Below are positions 41,550 to 53,436 of a DNA stretch of 64,000 nucleotides, one piece after another. A program made the translations under genes and the position numbers. Under the pieces are notes generated by a model that did not search any database, was not told the origin of the DNA, and saw nothing but the letters and a program-made list of their open reading frames with translations. Positions within the stretch are counted from its first letter, which is position 1, and each line of letters opens with the position of its first letter. Source of the DNA: Sophora flavescens (taxonomy: Eukaryota > Streptophyta > Magnoliopsida > Fabales > Fabaceae); NCBI GenBank assembly GCA_030762895.1, contig CM061069.1, positions 26,903,404-26,967,403 of the forward strand, given 5' to 3'.

Positions 41550-42850
41550 TCCAAGAATGGAGTTGCGGATGAGAGACTATTTGTTATATTTGATATCCAG
41601 GAAGAGTTCCCGGATGAGAGACTATTTGTTATATTTGAAAAAATTTCTCCTCGGTTCTTCGATATGGCCAACTACAAATCTTCAAAGGTGATCCCAGAAG
41701 AACTTACGAGGCAACAAAAGAAGAAATTCTTCTCCATGCCAAGCGCTGCATTTGGGAGTATCACTTCTTGTTCAAGCAATGTGCGCATGGGTTGATAAGG
41801 AGGTGCATACCTCACGACCAAATTGGGAACGTGTTGTCGCATTGACATGGCTCAAATTATGGTGGACACTATGGGGGGAAATAAAACCGCTAAAAAATTC
41901 CTCCAAAGTTGTGTCTATTGGCCAACAATCTTCAAAGATGCACAACTTTTTGCAGGGAGGTGTGATCGTTGCCAAAGAGTTGCCAATATTACTAAGCGGC
42001 ATGAACTTCCTCTCCAAATCATGTTAGAAGTGAAGATTTTTTATGTGTGGGGCATTGATTTCATGGGACCTTTTCCGCCATCATTCTCATTTCAATATAT
42101 TTTGGTGGTGGTGGATTATGTTTCCAAGTGGGTTGAAGCCATACCAACCACAACGGATGATGCACGGGTTGTCATGAAATTATTGAGGTGCAAAATCTTC
42201 ATAACGTCTGGTGTCACGAGGGTGCTCATATGTGATGGTGGTTCGTAATTTGCAATAAACAAATGGATCACTTGCTAACAAGATATGGGGTCACACACAA
42301 GATTGTTATTCTGTACCATCCGCAAACCAGTGGTTAAGTGGAAGTATCCAACCACAAGTTGAAGCAAATTCTTGAAAAGACAGTAAACTCATTGCAGAAG
42401 GATTGGTCAAAGAAGCTAGATGATGCATTATGAGCTTATAGGACCGCTTTCAAAACACCCATTGGTAGATCTCCATACAATTTGGTGTTTGGAAAGGCGT
42501 GTCACTTGCCGGTTGAATTGGAACATAAACCCTATTGGGCAATTAAAGCCCTCAGCTATGACTTGAAGAAAGCTGGTGAGAAGTGCCTATTGGACTTGAA
42601 TGAGTTAGCGAAGATCCGTATCGAAGCATATGAAAATGCGAGAATCTACAAGGAGCGGACAAAAGCTTGGCATGATAAGCATATCTTGTCCAGGAGGTTT
42701 GAACTAGGGCAATGAGTCTTATTGTACAACTCTTGACTGAGGTTGTTTCCAAGTAAGCTGAAATCCCGATGGTTCGGACCCTTCAAGGCCCACAAAGTTT
42801 TTCCATATTGAGCAGTTGAGTTGGAAGGCAACCCAAGGTTTATATCCTTT
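41550..42850 (+). pseudogene. pol: J integrase
   Basis: A local duplication of GATGAGAGACTATTTG (41570, 41622) replaces the linker. Frames then give YWPTIFKDAQLFAGRCDRCQ, VWGIDFMGPFPPSFSFQYIL and VLICDGGS, a stop, and later LVFGKACHLPVELEHKPYWA and WHDKHILSRRF. Four or more stops are seen. The conserved Trp of SRWFGPF is intact here, unlike A and N. Near 42828 the text jumps from the integrase tail to GGCAACCC, so the 32-nt block was lost by a deletion at GGAAGGCAACC/GGGAGGCAACC microhomology. Confidence 0.82.
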
Positions 42851-42906
42851 TGATGCATTGAAAAAGAATCATAAAAACAAAAAGTGTCTGCATATAGGGT
42901 CCGTCA

Positions 42907-45299
42907 TGAAATGGCACAAAACAATACTCGAATGGGGATGAATAGTGTTTTCGCAAATCAGAGTTTTTCAAACACAAAATAAAATCTAGTGCAGATAAGA
43001 CGCTTTAATACAGACGTCTGTTTCAGCAAGCTGAATTAAAAGGGTTAACTATAAACACTCCCCAGATAATTAGTAACAACAGATAAATAACTAGTAAGTA
43101 AAGTAAAGAGTTTAGGGAAGAGAGTACTCAGATTTATCCTGGTTCACCCACAACCTTTAGGTTACATTCAATCCTTGGCTTCACCAAGTTTTAACGCTAT
43201 AACTGATCAAGGTTACAGACGAGTATTATCTTCACACCTAGCCTCTCCAGGCTTAAACGTAAGTATTGTTTGCACACCTAGCCTCTCCAGGCTCAACAAG
43301 TATTCTTGAAACAAGCCTCTTCAGGCTCAGAGAGTTTGAAGGTTTTTTTGAAGCATAGCTTCAATATTACAGTAGTAATTCAACCAAATAACGTTTCAGA
43401 GAGTGAATACAAATTTAAGATCCGATGAGTTGCATATGAGTTCTTCTCTAGATGATTTGTAACTTGGAGAGAAGATGATGAGAGTGATGAGAGCTATCAA
43501 CTTGTAGTAATTTCCGCAAGAGTGCTCTTTATCTTGAGAGTGTATAATACTTGTGTATGTTTTCTATAAGTCTCAGCTTCACTTTTGGTTCATCTCATAC
43601 TTCTTTAGTTCTTCGAGTTCATTAATTTATACTTCTCCATAATATATCCGTTGGGGCATGGTCAGGGTTCTTCTTATTTATCCTTTGACAAACAATAGCC
43701 GTTCTGACTTGGAATTTATTGTTTGAGAACATTGGAGATCCTTTGTTGACCACAGAGCATAGCAGACATGCTTTCTTACTCGGGCAACATTTATTTCCTT
43801 ATTTGTGCAACACTTAGAAAAGCTCAAATAAAGATGCTTTTCTCTTTATTGCATAAGAGACGTTTTGCAGTATTACTCTTGTCTTTTCTTCTTTTCTGTA
43901 CTCGATAGAAGACAAGGAATAAAGGAATATACTTATGTGAATATTTTAGGCTTAATTGCAGTTTTGGTCCCCCCCCCCCCCTTCTATTGGCCATGTGCGA
44001 TTTTGGTCCCTGAAGTTTTTTTCGTGCACATTTGGTCCCTCTGTATTTTCAATGTTGCAAATTTAGTCCTTCTGTCCAATGTCTGTCAATTTTTTCAATG
44101 ATCAACATAGAGAAATCACTTCTCTAAGCACACACAACCTCTGGTTGAGGTTCTCCCTCATTTGTGTATTTGATTTATCATGATTCAATGGTTCCTCTAT
44201 GCTATTTATTGGTTTTGTCCCTCTTTTTCGGGACATTTTTTGGTTCCTCCACATGATCATTTACCACAAAAGCTCAAAAAGAGGTTATATGAGCTTAGTG
44301 CAGTATTTCTGTGTGCTTAGAGGAGTGATTCCTCTATGTTGATCATTGAAAAATTGACAGACAATGACAAAAGGACCAAATTTGCAACATTGAAAAAATA
44401 GAGGGACCAAATGTGCATGAAAAAAACTTTAGGGACCAAAATAGCACATGACCAATAGTAGGGGACCAAAACTGCAATTAAGCCAATATTTTAATTCCTT
44501 TCTTCAATCAAATACTTCCATTCAGATTCCAAGTAATTTCTTCATAAAGAATTTTCTCTTTTTGAACGTTGCTTCAGTCACAAGAGAGAAAATGTAACTC
44601 AATACTTTAATACTTCAAGTCTTCCAATATGGAGATATGACTTTGAACAAACTTCAAGTCCTTTGAATAATTCTTCCTTGAGCTGAATATCTTTCTTGAT
44701 TCTGTCAGAGGTCCAGACACATCCTATAAATAATCAGACGCTTCTTGATGTGAGTCTTTATTGAAGATACATTCTGTAATCTTGATCTATCTTCTTTCAA
44801 CTTTCTTCAGAAGATTGTTTTTGTACTCTTTGTTGTTTTGAAGAGTATTTGATCAGTGTATAGCTTTAGAGATTTTTCTTGATCTTTCAAGATAGAGAGC
44901 TTTGAGTAGATCACTCTTCATTCTTTGACATATTCTTCTCATGAGCAACTTGATTGATTGGTCGATGCACTATCTTCATCTTTCAATCTTCAAGATGCTT
45001 GATTGGGATCGAGTAACATTTTTCCTTCAGACTTGTAGCTTCTTTCTTCATTAATCAGGGAGTTTGAGATATGATGTTTGCCTCAATGCTTCAGAACTTG
45101 AATCTTTATTCAAACGCATTACTCTACATCGTGCATTAAGCTTCCAAAGATCATACGTATATACTATGCTTTGATCCTTTAGTTGAGTTGATCTGCTAAG
45201 ATTATTTTTTCTTTCTGAACATCTCAAGTAGATGATTAGCAATATTCAGATAGTTCAATTAAAATCATTTGCTTAATATTTGGGTTCATCAAAACACAC
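42907..45299 (-). repeat. Element I: solo copia-type LTR in J, carrying a MITE
   Basis: On the minus strand it starts TGTGTTTTGATGAACCC (right end, about 45299) and ends near TTCA (42907). GGGGATGAATAGTG and TTACATTCAATCCTTGG match the E LTR. Length is about 1.85 kb without the MITE. I found no clear target duplicate, so the ends are approximate. J text on both sides aligns with one continuous stretch of A (about 3110-3170). Confidence 0.65.
43949..44484. mobile_element. MITE of Mutator type with 9-bp TSD
   Basis: The unit starts GGCTTAATTGCAGTTTTGG and ends with the inverse; inverted repeats extend about 185 bp on each side. AATATTTTA duplicates flank it at 43940-43948 and 44485-44493. Long inverted repeats and a 9-bp duplicate are the mark of Mutator-like elements. 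At 536 bp it has no coding capacity. A run of about 14 C occurs in the left arm (43970-43980). Confidence 0.93.
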
Positions 45300-45422
45300 A
45301 CATGCTAACTGGAGTGTGAGTCGGACGCTTTGTGACTTAACACTTTAGTTAGAAAAATTGTATTAGGAAGCATGTATGACTTAGAGTGCATAAGAATCAA
45401 GGGGCAAATTTTCTTCTCTGGC

Positions 45423-45557
45423 TCGTCCCGGAAGCTGAGCTTCGCCCCGCAAGACAGCGACCCCCAATTTGAGAAGTCTTTGTCTGGCCTCACGGGCAAG
45501 TGTTAGCCTCGCGAGACAGAAGGACCAAAAACTAAGGTCCTCTGTCTCGCCATGCGA
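45423..45557 (+). repeat. Paired CGCGA palindrome array, J remnant
   Basis: Units start at 45423/45442, 45485/45504 and 45547, all degenerate; both pairs are 19 bp apart. It matches by position the array 3211-3633 of A (after pol). Sequence after it is not A-like. Confidence 0.75.
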
Positions 45558-45565
45558 GCTAGAGC

Positions 45566-48500
45566 ATATCAACACAAGTAGATATATGCACTTTAGCTAC
45601 ACAAGTAGCACCTTGATTACCTTTTAAAACAAAATTAGTTTCAATTTCAAATAAATTTCATGAAACCCCAAGGCACACAAAAATGCAATTTAGAACTCAA
45701 CCCACAAAAGTCACTAAACCATATTTACTAATTCAAACATTCATAATTATACTATAAGCACTAAACAACCATATGTACACATAGATCTTCCCAATACACA
45801 GGTTCATGAATTAAACTTTGGAAATAAAAAAATGCATAAGAAAGACAATCAAAGATATTTTAGAGTTTGTAAAATAACGAGAAAACACCTTAATGCTCAA
45901 TTTTTGAAAATCTCCAAACCTTCACTAATTTGGTGAATTCATAGCAAGTCGTAGCTTCAATTTTGTCTAAGGTGTGCATGCTATTTTACTAATACCCACC
46001 AACCTCAAAAATGGATTGAGGGCTTTCCACTACGTTTCTTGCACCTTTGGTTGATGTGCAGTCATCGATCAAACAAATATTGCTTTTAAATTGTTAGAAT
46101 AATAGGGAAGATCGATAGGTGTGTCGTGGACGAACCAATGTTTTGAAAGCAAGACTCCGACAGACCTAAGGTGTAATCTGACAACACAGCTTGCTCCCAA
46201 AGATTAACACAACAAGCTCTTAAACTTGTTCACTCAAAGTAAAGAGCATTGAAGTTTACACGATACAGTTGTCCAGATTTTCACCAAAGTGAATAATGAG
46301 TATGTATAATCCAGAAAATTACAAAAATAAAATTAGAAAAACTTGTCCATCTATCTTCCTCTGTCTCTTCCCCATACCTTATATATATGTGTATATATAC
46401 ATAGACTTCCATCCGAATATTTCTTAGTCTACCGTTGGAGCCAATCAATCGCAATAATCACATGCAATGGATGACTTATTCGTTATTCTCAACATTGACG
46501 GAAGGATGCTCTTCAACTTATATTACAAAGGAATATTGGAGTAAGGGAATAAGTCCAATGACATAAGTTTATATTCCAGCATTAAATCATTTTAAAGGTT
46601 TAGATAAACATATTTGATTGGATTTATTATTATAACATATTAATATTTTAATATTGGAGTTGATATTCATTTAAGTGTCATAGCTAACGAGTGTCTATTG
46701 GTTAAGAAACTCACAACAAGAAAGTTTGCATTGGAAAACTAATTAAGTATAATACAATTTTCAAAATGATAAATATATAATTTCTCATATAATTTTTTAT
46801 TTCTTAATTTCTTAAACAAGACCTTAAAGACACTTGTTCCTTAAAACAATAACATTGTATGTGCAAACCAAGTCATCGGCATAATGAGTGAGAACTTCCC
46901 TCAGCACTGTCATTCGATAATAGCGTTTTTCTCTCATGTTTGACACTGCTACATATTGTTGGAGCACTCTCTCACTGATCACACTTACATACACAAGGGA
47001 AGTGGTTTTTTCAACAAGCTGGTGTTAACATTGTTTTTTGGTTCTTGAATAAAATTCCTTAGTGACAAATAATTGAAGATCAAATGAATGTAGGACCTAC
47101 GAGTTATGCAATAATCTCGTCAAGAATAGGTATAAAGTGTCTCTCAAGTATGAATTTGACAAGTTAGTCAAATATAGTAATATACTGGCAATGACTTGAT
47201 GCTATGACAAGTATATAAGTTTAAAAAATGGTGTACAGATTATTGTCAATAATAAAACTTGACAACGAAAATATTTATATTTGAAAAGGTAAATTTGAAA
47301 TTTAAAAGAAGAAAGTAATTTATACGTAGAAAATAACTTCCTGAATGAACTAAGTTTATAATGAAAAAAGAAACACAAGTTTAAAAAGAAAGTTAAGTAA
47401 AGCAAGATCTATGTGATACAACTTTCAAGAAGTAAATGAATTTAAAAGAAGAACATAAGAGAAATACTGGAAATAAGTAAGAATAGATGAAGAACTTGAA
47501 TAAAAGAGATGAAAATGGCAATGAATTTTGCCATAGTATTGAAACAAGAAGGATGGAAGGAATACTTGAATGTAATCCGTCAATCTGTTGTGTGATCGAG
47601 ATGTGTAGGATGTGTATCAAGTAACCGACCTCGTTTACATTATGTTTACAAGTATTTATAGGCAAATAAAGTAACTACTCATTGCTAACTTCCTATCTTA
47701 ATGACTGCCACGTGTCTTGGCAGTTTTCTAAACTTTAAATCTAAACTGCTTTGTCAAACAATTCTGATAACTGCTTCAGTTTCTTGAACCGTTCCGTGTC
47801 AACTTAATTGTCTTTAACGGTTTGGCTGCTTGACAACTTATATTGATAGTCATTCGTCGGATTGGGGACTTAACCGGTTCCTTGACTTTTTCTTCTTCTT
47901 GACAATTCTTCCTTCGAGCTAGTCTTCCTTTTTTTTTTTTGCTTTGTCAAGAACCCAATTGTCGAATCTTCCCTTTTGTCGGATTTTTTTTTTTGTTTGC
48001 TTTGTCAAGAACCCAATTGCCGAATCTTCCCTTTTGTCGGACTATGTTTTCTTGTCAACCAAATATTTTCAATACTTAGAAAATTTTAATTATCACTTCG
48101 ATCCCTTCGTCAGCATGTCGAGAAAACATCCGTCAGAAATTCAAAATTTCACCCTTAACAGCTGGACACTCTTTTACATGTGAATCAACTAATGTTAATA
48201 GCTAATCTAATAAAATACAAAGCTACACGGCATATTATTTTTAAATGATCTGAACTGAAGTTTCTTCTTTTTCCTCATTACACTAGTTTTCTATTTGACA
48301 ATAACACCAAGCTGGTAGGCAATAAATAAAGGGAAGAAAAAGGAAGGGATGTTAAAGCGGCAAGTTGTATGTATGATTTTAGGAACAAGCTATTGAAAGT
48401 GGCAATATATGTGCACATGCTTTTACATTTGAAACACAAACTGTACATGCCATTTAGGGCCAATTTGAGACAATGAAACACAACGGGCTAGGTTGGAGAA

Positions 48501-48737
48501 TGTTAACAATCAAACAGTGAAACTTTGCATGCCATTTAGGGCCAATTTGAGACACTCAAACACAATGTGCCTACCCAAGTGTTGCTCATGCATCAAACTA
48601 GTTATATAGGAAGCAATATGGTATATAGCCAAACTATGTATGCATCAAAGATAGCCATTTTGAATGCAAATTATAGCTTTTATCAGTACAATGACCCAAA
48701 TGACTAGATACATTAGCATTTGCAATTGATATGCAAC
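45566..48737. other. Unassigned AT-rich sequence
   Basis: I see no convincing gene, RT, integrase or LTR boundary. Short ORFs (for example minus strand 47202-47665) are low complexity. Two local duplications are present: GCTTTGTCAAGAACCCAATTG at 47941 and 47999, and CATGCCATTTAGGGCCAATT at about 48447 and 48530. A TATATATATG stretch with possible core promoter look is near 46381. It could be an old element or intergenic DNA. Confidence 0.5.
47941..48040. repeat. Two-copy tandem repeat, 58-bp period
   Basis: GCTTTGTCAAGAACCC and TTCCCTTTTGTCGGA occur at 47941-47982 and 47999-48040, joined by T-rich runs. They differ at one base in the shared part. Confidence 0.9.
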
Positions 48738-49424
48738 CTATGAAGCACGGACACTCCTAGTTTTTGGAGTGTCGGCGTGTCGGATACGCATCTGACACCG
48801 ACACCCATAGGACACCGACATGACACGTGTCCGACACTTCTTGTCTGGTGTTCGATTTAAAAATTATTACTTTTGGCTCGGACACTTTGCCGACACTTCT
48901 ATTTGGACCTGACACCTCAAGGATGCTGCTCAATTTAAAAAAAAAAAAATTTTAAAACTTTAAGGATAAAATTAAAAAGTAAAGAACAAGACTCTTTTCA
49001 TTATTTTTTCTTGCATTTTATTACTATTTTCCTCCATCCTTGAATATCTCCTCTCTTCTTCCCAACCGTTTCGTTTTCCACGTCCACACACCTACTTTGT
49101 AAAGTAACAAAGTGCTCAAATTGTATAATGTATCTTTTTTTTTAGACGATGAATATATAAATCTTGATTCTCAATTTAGATATTTTATATTGATGCTTAT
49201 ATTGAATTTTATTTGATTTGACACACACACACACATATAGGGAGTGTATCCGGTGAGAACTAGTTCTTATTGTGAGAAATAAGAACTATTAACAACAACC
49301 GTTGGATTATAATTAAAATGAATCAACGATCCAGATTATAACATGGATTAAAAAGTCATGTGACCTAATTAAAACTCATTCACATAACCTCCCTTTCCAG
49401 GTTCACTTTCAGCTAAGTTTTTGT

Positions 49425-49600
49425 GCCGCCGGGACGTACCCGCCTCCAAGAACACTGCATTCCCGCCTCTACCAAAGTTATCGCTGCAACTGGGTTGCCG
49501 TTGAGTGTGCCGCCGCGACCTACCCGCCTCCAAGAACACTGCACCACAACCTCTAAGAAAATTATCACTGCAACTGCGTTCGTTCTCGGAACGCTGCATC
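49425..49600. repeat. GC-rich 84-bp tandem repeat in K
   Basis: Text starting GCCGCCGGGACGTACCCGCC (49425) repeats from 49509 (GCCGCCGCGACCTACCCGCC), with a shorter third copy at about 49590. Both strands are open here because of the period of 84 (28 codons), which explains the Cys/Arg-rich ORFs. Confidence 0.85.
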
Positions 49601-50460
49601 GCCGCCTCTTCGAATGTCGTCGCTGCACCAGGGTTCGTCCTCTTTGTCACCTATCAGCCAACCTATTGGTTCTAAACATTACTACTAAGTGCATCGCGGT
49701 CTTTGTTACATGGTCTTTGTTCACGTATCATCCCACCTCCTCGTCGTTAACCAATCAACCCTGGACAACAAATTTCGTTCACGTAACCTCGTTGCCTCTT
49801 TGTTACACAGTTGCCTGTCCTTTCCTCTGCAGAACTTTGCTGCCATTTTGGGATAGAGATTAGAGAATGCATGAACCTGCCCCCAATGCAATTGTTTCTT
49901 GCGCTTGAAACCCCCCCTGCATTCTTGTTTTTTCTTGGTTTAGAGTCTTCTATTCATTCTTGGTTTAACAAATAGGAAGAATTCCCCTATGTTATTTGAT
50001 GTCAAAAAGATACATAACATTCTTGTTTTTTTTTCTTGGTTTTTAGTCTTCTATTTGCACTTTTCATTTGCCTTTTCTTGAAGTTAAGTTATTATTATGC
50101 ATGCTGAAAACTAATAACTGGTTCTCAAAAATATGTTTCTAGTGTTGCATCACTTATCACACTCGCTGCTAACTCTATCGGAACCTCCTTCTCCATGATG
50201 ACATCCTTTCCCGATATTGAAGAGAACAATATGACAAGGTTTGTAATTTTTATCTAGTTAGTTTATATCAGTTGTCAATGTTTAGTTTTTTGGTATCAAT
50301 TATAAAGTTTATATTCTTTTTTTGCTCTCTTAATAATAGTTTGGGTCATGATGAAAACGATGAACTTGGACTTATACCATAGAAGACACCTTTATGCCAC
50401 AAGTGCTTCAGGTAATATGTTGAGAGTTGCATCAATTGTAATTTTTTATTTGTTAATTTT

Positions 50461-50577
50461 TTGTTATAGATAGGTAATCAAAATATGTTAACAATATATC
50501 TTGGAGTCGACAAAATATGTTATAGATAGTTAATTGTTTGTTATAGATAGGTAATCAAAATATGTTAACAATATATC
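50461..50577. repeat. Two-copy 77-bp repeat in K
   Basis: TTGTTATAGATAGGTAATCA and the following 20 bases occur at 50461-50500 and 50538-50577, without change as far as I can see. It lies just upstream of the FAR1-like exon. Confidence 0.9.
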
Positions 50578-50581
50578 GTGT

Positions 50582-50905
50582 ATGCATGAGGCTGGACAAA
50601 GCAAGGAAAGATTGCTTCATGTAATAAATGGAGTTGCTAACATTAGAAAACAATTGATAGAATTTAAAGGTGATTCTATACAAACCAAGACGGAAGAATT
50701 GGAGTCTTTCATGAGAGTCGAACTTCCTAAAGAAGTGGAAATTCAGCCACCGAAGTTTTTGAAGACGAAAGGAAGTGGTAAACGAATCAAAGGAGGAAAT
50801 GAGAAGGCTATTGAACAACAACAGAAAAGAACTAGATTGTGTAAAACATGTGGTCAGTATGCGTATCATGACAATCGCAACTGTCCCAAAAAGTCATCTC
50901 CCTAG
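50582..50905 (+). pseudogene. FAR1/MULE transposase C-terminal fragment
   Basis: 107 residues from ATG 50582. FLKTKGSGKRIKGGNEKAIE and the Cys/His end CKTCGQYAYHDNRNCPKK match the C-terminus of FAR1-related and MULE transposase-like proteins, where a CX2CX4HX4-5C knuckle follows a basic KTKGSGKR motif. The MULE and SWIM domains expected upstream are not seen; only short GHDENDELGLIP-type text at 50340 might be another exon. Probably a transposase remnant of K; a captured host FAR1-like exon is possible. Confidence 0.7.
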
Positions 50906-52926
50906 ATAAGAAATCTCTTTCTCTCATATATAATTGATTAAAATGATTTTATCATTATAATTTATTTACCATCTCCCTGATCTTGTTTAAATATATGCAG
51001 GAAATGGAAGAAAGTTGAGCTCAATGAAGAACCTGTTCTGGAAATAATTCAGTTTAGAATACGTAGCTATTTTTTTCATTTTAGTTTAGAATGTGTAGCT
51101 ATTTTTTCATTCAGTTTAGAACCCGTTATTTTTATTTTTTTTCAGTTTATAACCTACTCTTGGGCATTTTAGTCTTTATAGGGTTATGTTAGTTTGGAAT
51201 TTATTTAATAATTTTCAATCTTTATTTTCAATGAACAATTCTTTTTTCCAGCTTCGTGTATTGCTAAGGTAAAAAAAAAAAGACAATATAGGTACAATGT
51301 GCATAAGCTTTATTCATTAAATATAAGTTCAACAATACACATATTTTAAGTAACGTACATAAAAGATAATGGGTCACAATATAATGCTTCTTGTCTGTTA
51401 AATTTTTGTTCTCTAATGGTCATTCTAGTAAATCTCTAATGAACTACAGCAGCAACGGTAATGATTGGTTGCACATGTTGGCTTTCATTGGTCCTGTTGG
51501 TTTTGTTTTGGCTAGGGTAATATGGCTTGCAGCTGTCCAAGAAGTTCTCATCAACTGCAACTTGCAAGTTTTTTTCTGCCAGCAAATCACACAGGGACAA
51601 ACGAACAAACCAGTTTTGCAGAACACGCAGGAAAATTTTTGCTGCCCTGTGCATACATAACTTGGACCAAACCAGCAACATATGGTACTTATATAAAGGA
51701 TTGTTTGAGAAAATCATGGAAAAAGAGCCATTATCTGCATAACCAGACTTACTACATAGCCACACTAGCTAAAAATCTGCAAAAGAATTACTTGTTACAG
51801 TTCACCAGAGTCATGTTTTTCTTCTACATCAAGTCCTACATCATACCAGAATCACAATTGCTGCATCAGACCAGAATTATCCTGCATCATATCAGAATCA
51901 CAATTGCTTCATCGGACCAGAGTTACAATTCTACAGCATATTCCTATCCAGCACCCCCCAATTTATCTATATAAAAAGTTCTCACCAAACCCATGAACCA
52001 GTCAGCAGATAAACAACAACACCAAAGAGAAAGGATACATCACAGACATGTGTTTGATCCTGTTCTAAATTCTATCCAAATACCAATTTTATGCTTATTA
52101 ATCTGCATAAAAAAGAACCAAACAGAGTTTAAAAAGTTTACCAAAAAGATTCATTAATAAAGGAACCAACTTGAAGCACAAGATGTGCAAAACTTGAAAG
52201 GTAGTGTCATACTTGCAAAGTATATGTAGCAGACTCCACCAACCAGCAATGGAAAACTATACCATACAAACAAGAAACTAAACCAGAAAACATTAGCACC
52301 ACATGACTAAATCATAAAAGAAGCTACTTGACCCACAATTTTGAAATAGCATGGTTTACATACAAAATCCGGTTAATATGTGATAATTACTCTGCATTGA
52401 AACTCAAGAGTTCAACATAAATCAACCAGATAATGTTAACTATCTATGACATTATGTCAAACACCTTATATGCATCATTTTTTTTAATTCAATGCTACCT
52501 TTATTCTCATACAGCTTGAGGCTGTGGACATTGCTTAGATCAAGGATTGCTTAGAAGAGGCTGGATTTCGGTCTGTTCTCACAACAATTCGAGAGATGCC
52601 AGACAACACTGAAATTACAAGAACATTAGGATTTGGTGCAACCAGTTGGTGTCGGCGAAGCAGTGCTGCACGGGGTTCTTGGAATGCTTATATAGTTGGT
52701 GTGGGCGAAGCAGTGTTGCACGGGCACGCGTGACGGGCCAGAGGTTCTACGCGGCGGTGACGAGGTGGAGGATAAGAAAAAGGAAAGGGTGAAGGGGGGG
52801 GGGGGGGGGCGGGCATGGCTGAAACGTGAGGTGTTGCGCCGGGCAAGCCAGAGGTTCTGTGCGGCGGTGACGGGGTGGAGGGGAGAGGTATGGCTGAAAC
52901 GTGAAGTAGGAAAAGGAGGTTGGGAG
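50906..52926. other. K internal sequence without clear gene
   Basis: AT-rich. A two-copy repeat CATACCAGAATCACAATTGC/CATATCAGAATCACAATTGC lies near 51841 and 51890. Another loose repeat (GGCGAAGCAGTG.TGCACGGG, then CCAGAGGTTCT) lies at 52650-52870. A run of 16 G is at 52794-52809. ORFs here have no recognised domain. Confidence 0.6.
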
Positions 52927-53171
52927 GGTCACATGACTTTTTTATTCCATGTTATAATCCAGATTGTTGATTCATTTTAATTATAATCCAATGATTATTG
53001 TTAAGAGTTATCATTTCTCACAATAAGAACTAATTCTTATTAGATACGCTCCCTATATATATATATATATAGTCGTGTCGCGATGTCCTATATTTTGGAC
53101 ATTACCGATATCCGTGTCAGCGTCGTGTTCGGTGTTCGTGTCCGTGCTTCATAGTATGCGACCGATACAAT

Positions 53172-53422
53172 TGAAATTAGGAACAAAACAAGTATTTTCT
53201 GAATTGCTTATGTTACCTTCACACAGCATAGATGTATTCTATTTATATACTAAAAGAATTAAATACAACTGATAATTACAAGACAAATAAATGAGGCATC
53301 TATTGCCTATAGACATTTCCTAAGTTCATGACTAGAGAATACATGAACCTCATTAATTTACAATAGTTATTTCCTAAACTATTAATGACAGTCCATGAAC
53401 CTTTGGACGGTGGATTCCAACA
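53172..53422 (-). repeat. M 3' LTR, 251 bp
   Basis: It begins TGTTGGAATCC at 53422 and ends CTAATTTCA at 53172. A TATA box (TATATAAAT, plus 53241-53249) is read on the minus strand. The short length separates it from the long E-type LTRs. Confidence 0.82.
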
Positions 53423-53436
53423 CTCCCCCTCAAGCT
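53423..53436 (-). other. M polypurine tract
   Basis: AGCTTGAGGGGGAG on the minus strand, with one base between it and the LTR start. Confidence 0.75.

Larger units (their letters stand above)
38913..45560 (+). mobile_element. Element J: decayed Athila-type element, 5' part missing
   Basis: Gag end, protease, RT, RNase H, integrase and a short palindrome array appear in order, with many stops and frameshifts, and are close relatives of A throughout. J starts abruptly at the outer edge of the E LTR, so E probably inserted into it; the left half would then lie outside the window. Solo LTR I interrupts it after pol. It cannot be followed past about 45565. Confidence 0.8.
49240..53053. mobile_element. 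Element K: 3.8-kb TIR element with FAR1/MULE-like fragment
   Basis: Terminal repeats of about 126 bp (49240-49365, 52927-53053) begin GGGAGTGTATC and the inverse of GGGAGCGTATC. Both share TTAGTTCTTATTGTGAGAAA with a few differences. Target bases are obscured by (AC)n/TATA on the left and (TA)n on the right. Inside are GC-rich tandem repeats, a FAR1-like exon and AT-rich sequence. It is a degenerate DNA transposon, probably MULE type. Confidence 0.78.
48738..53154. mobile_element. Element L: small TIR element, split by K
   Basis: CTATGAAGCACGGACAC (48738-48754) is the exact inverse of 53138-53154. The flanks TATGCAAC and TATGCGAC are an 8-bp duplicate with one mismatch, so hAT or Mutator-like ancestry is possible. 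Without K it is about 600 bp. The left arm is rich in GACACCGACAC words; the right arm in CGTGTC words. There is no coding capacity. Confidence 0.75.

Noticed and set aside
43970..43982. C homopolymer as a functional site
   Set aside because: It lies in one MITE arm where the other arm has a short run; slippage or a sequencing artefact is enough.
46360..46420. Promoter of a host gene in the unassigned region
   Set aside because: A TATATATATG run alone is weak, and no ORF or splice pattern follows.
52794..52809. Run of 16 G as a G-quadruplex regulator
   Set aside because: It could fold, but it sits in degenerate K sequence with no gene nearby; no functional claim is supported.
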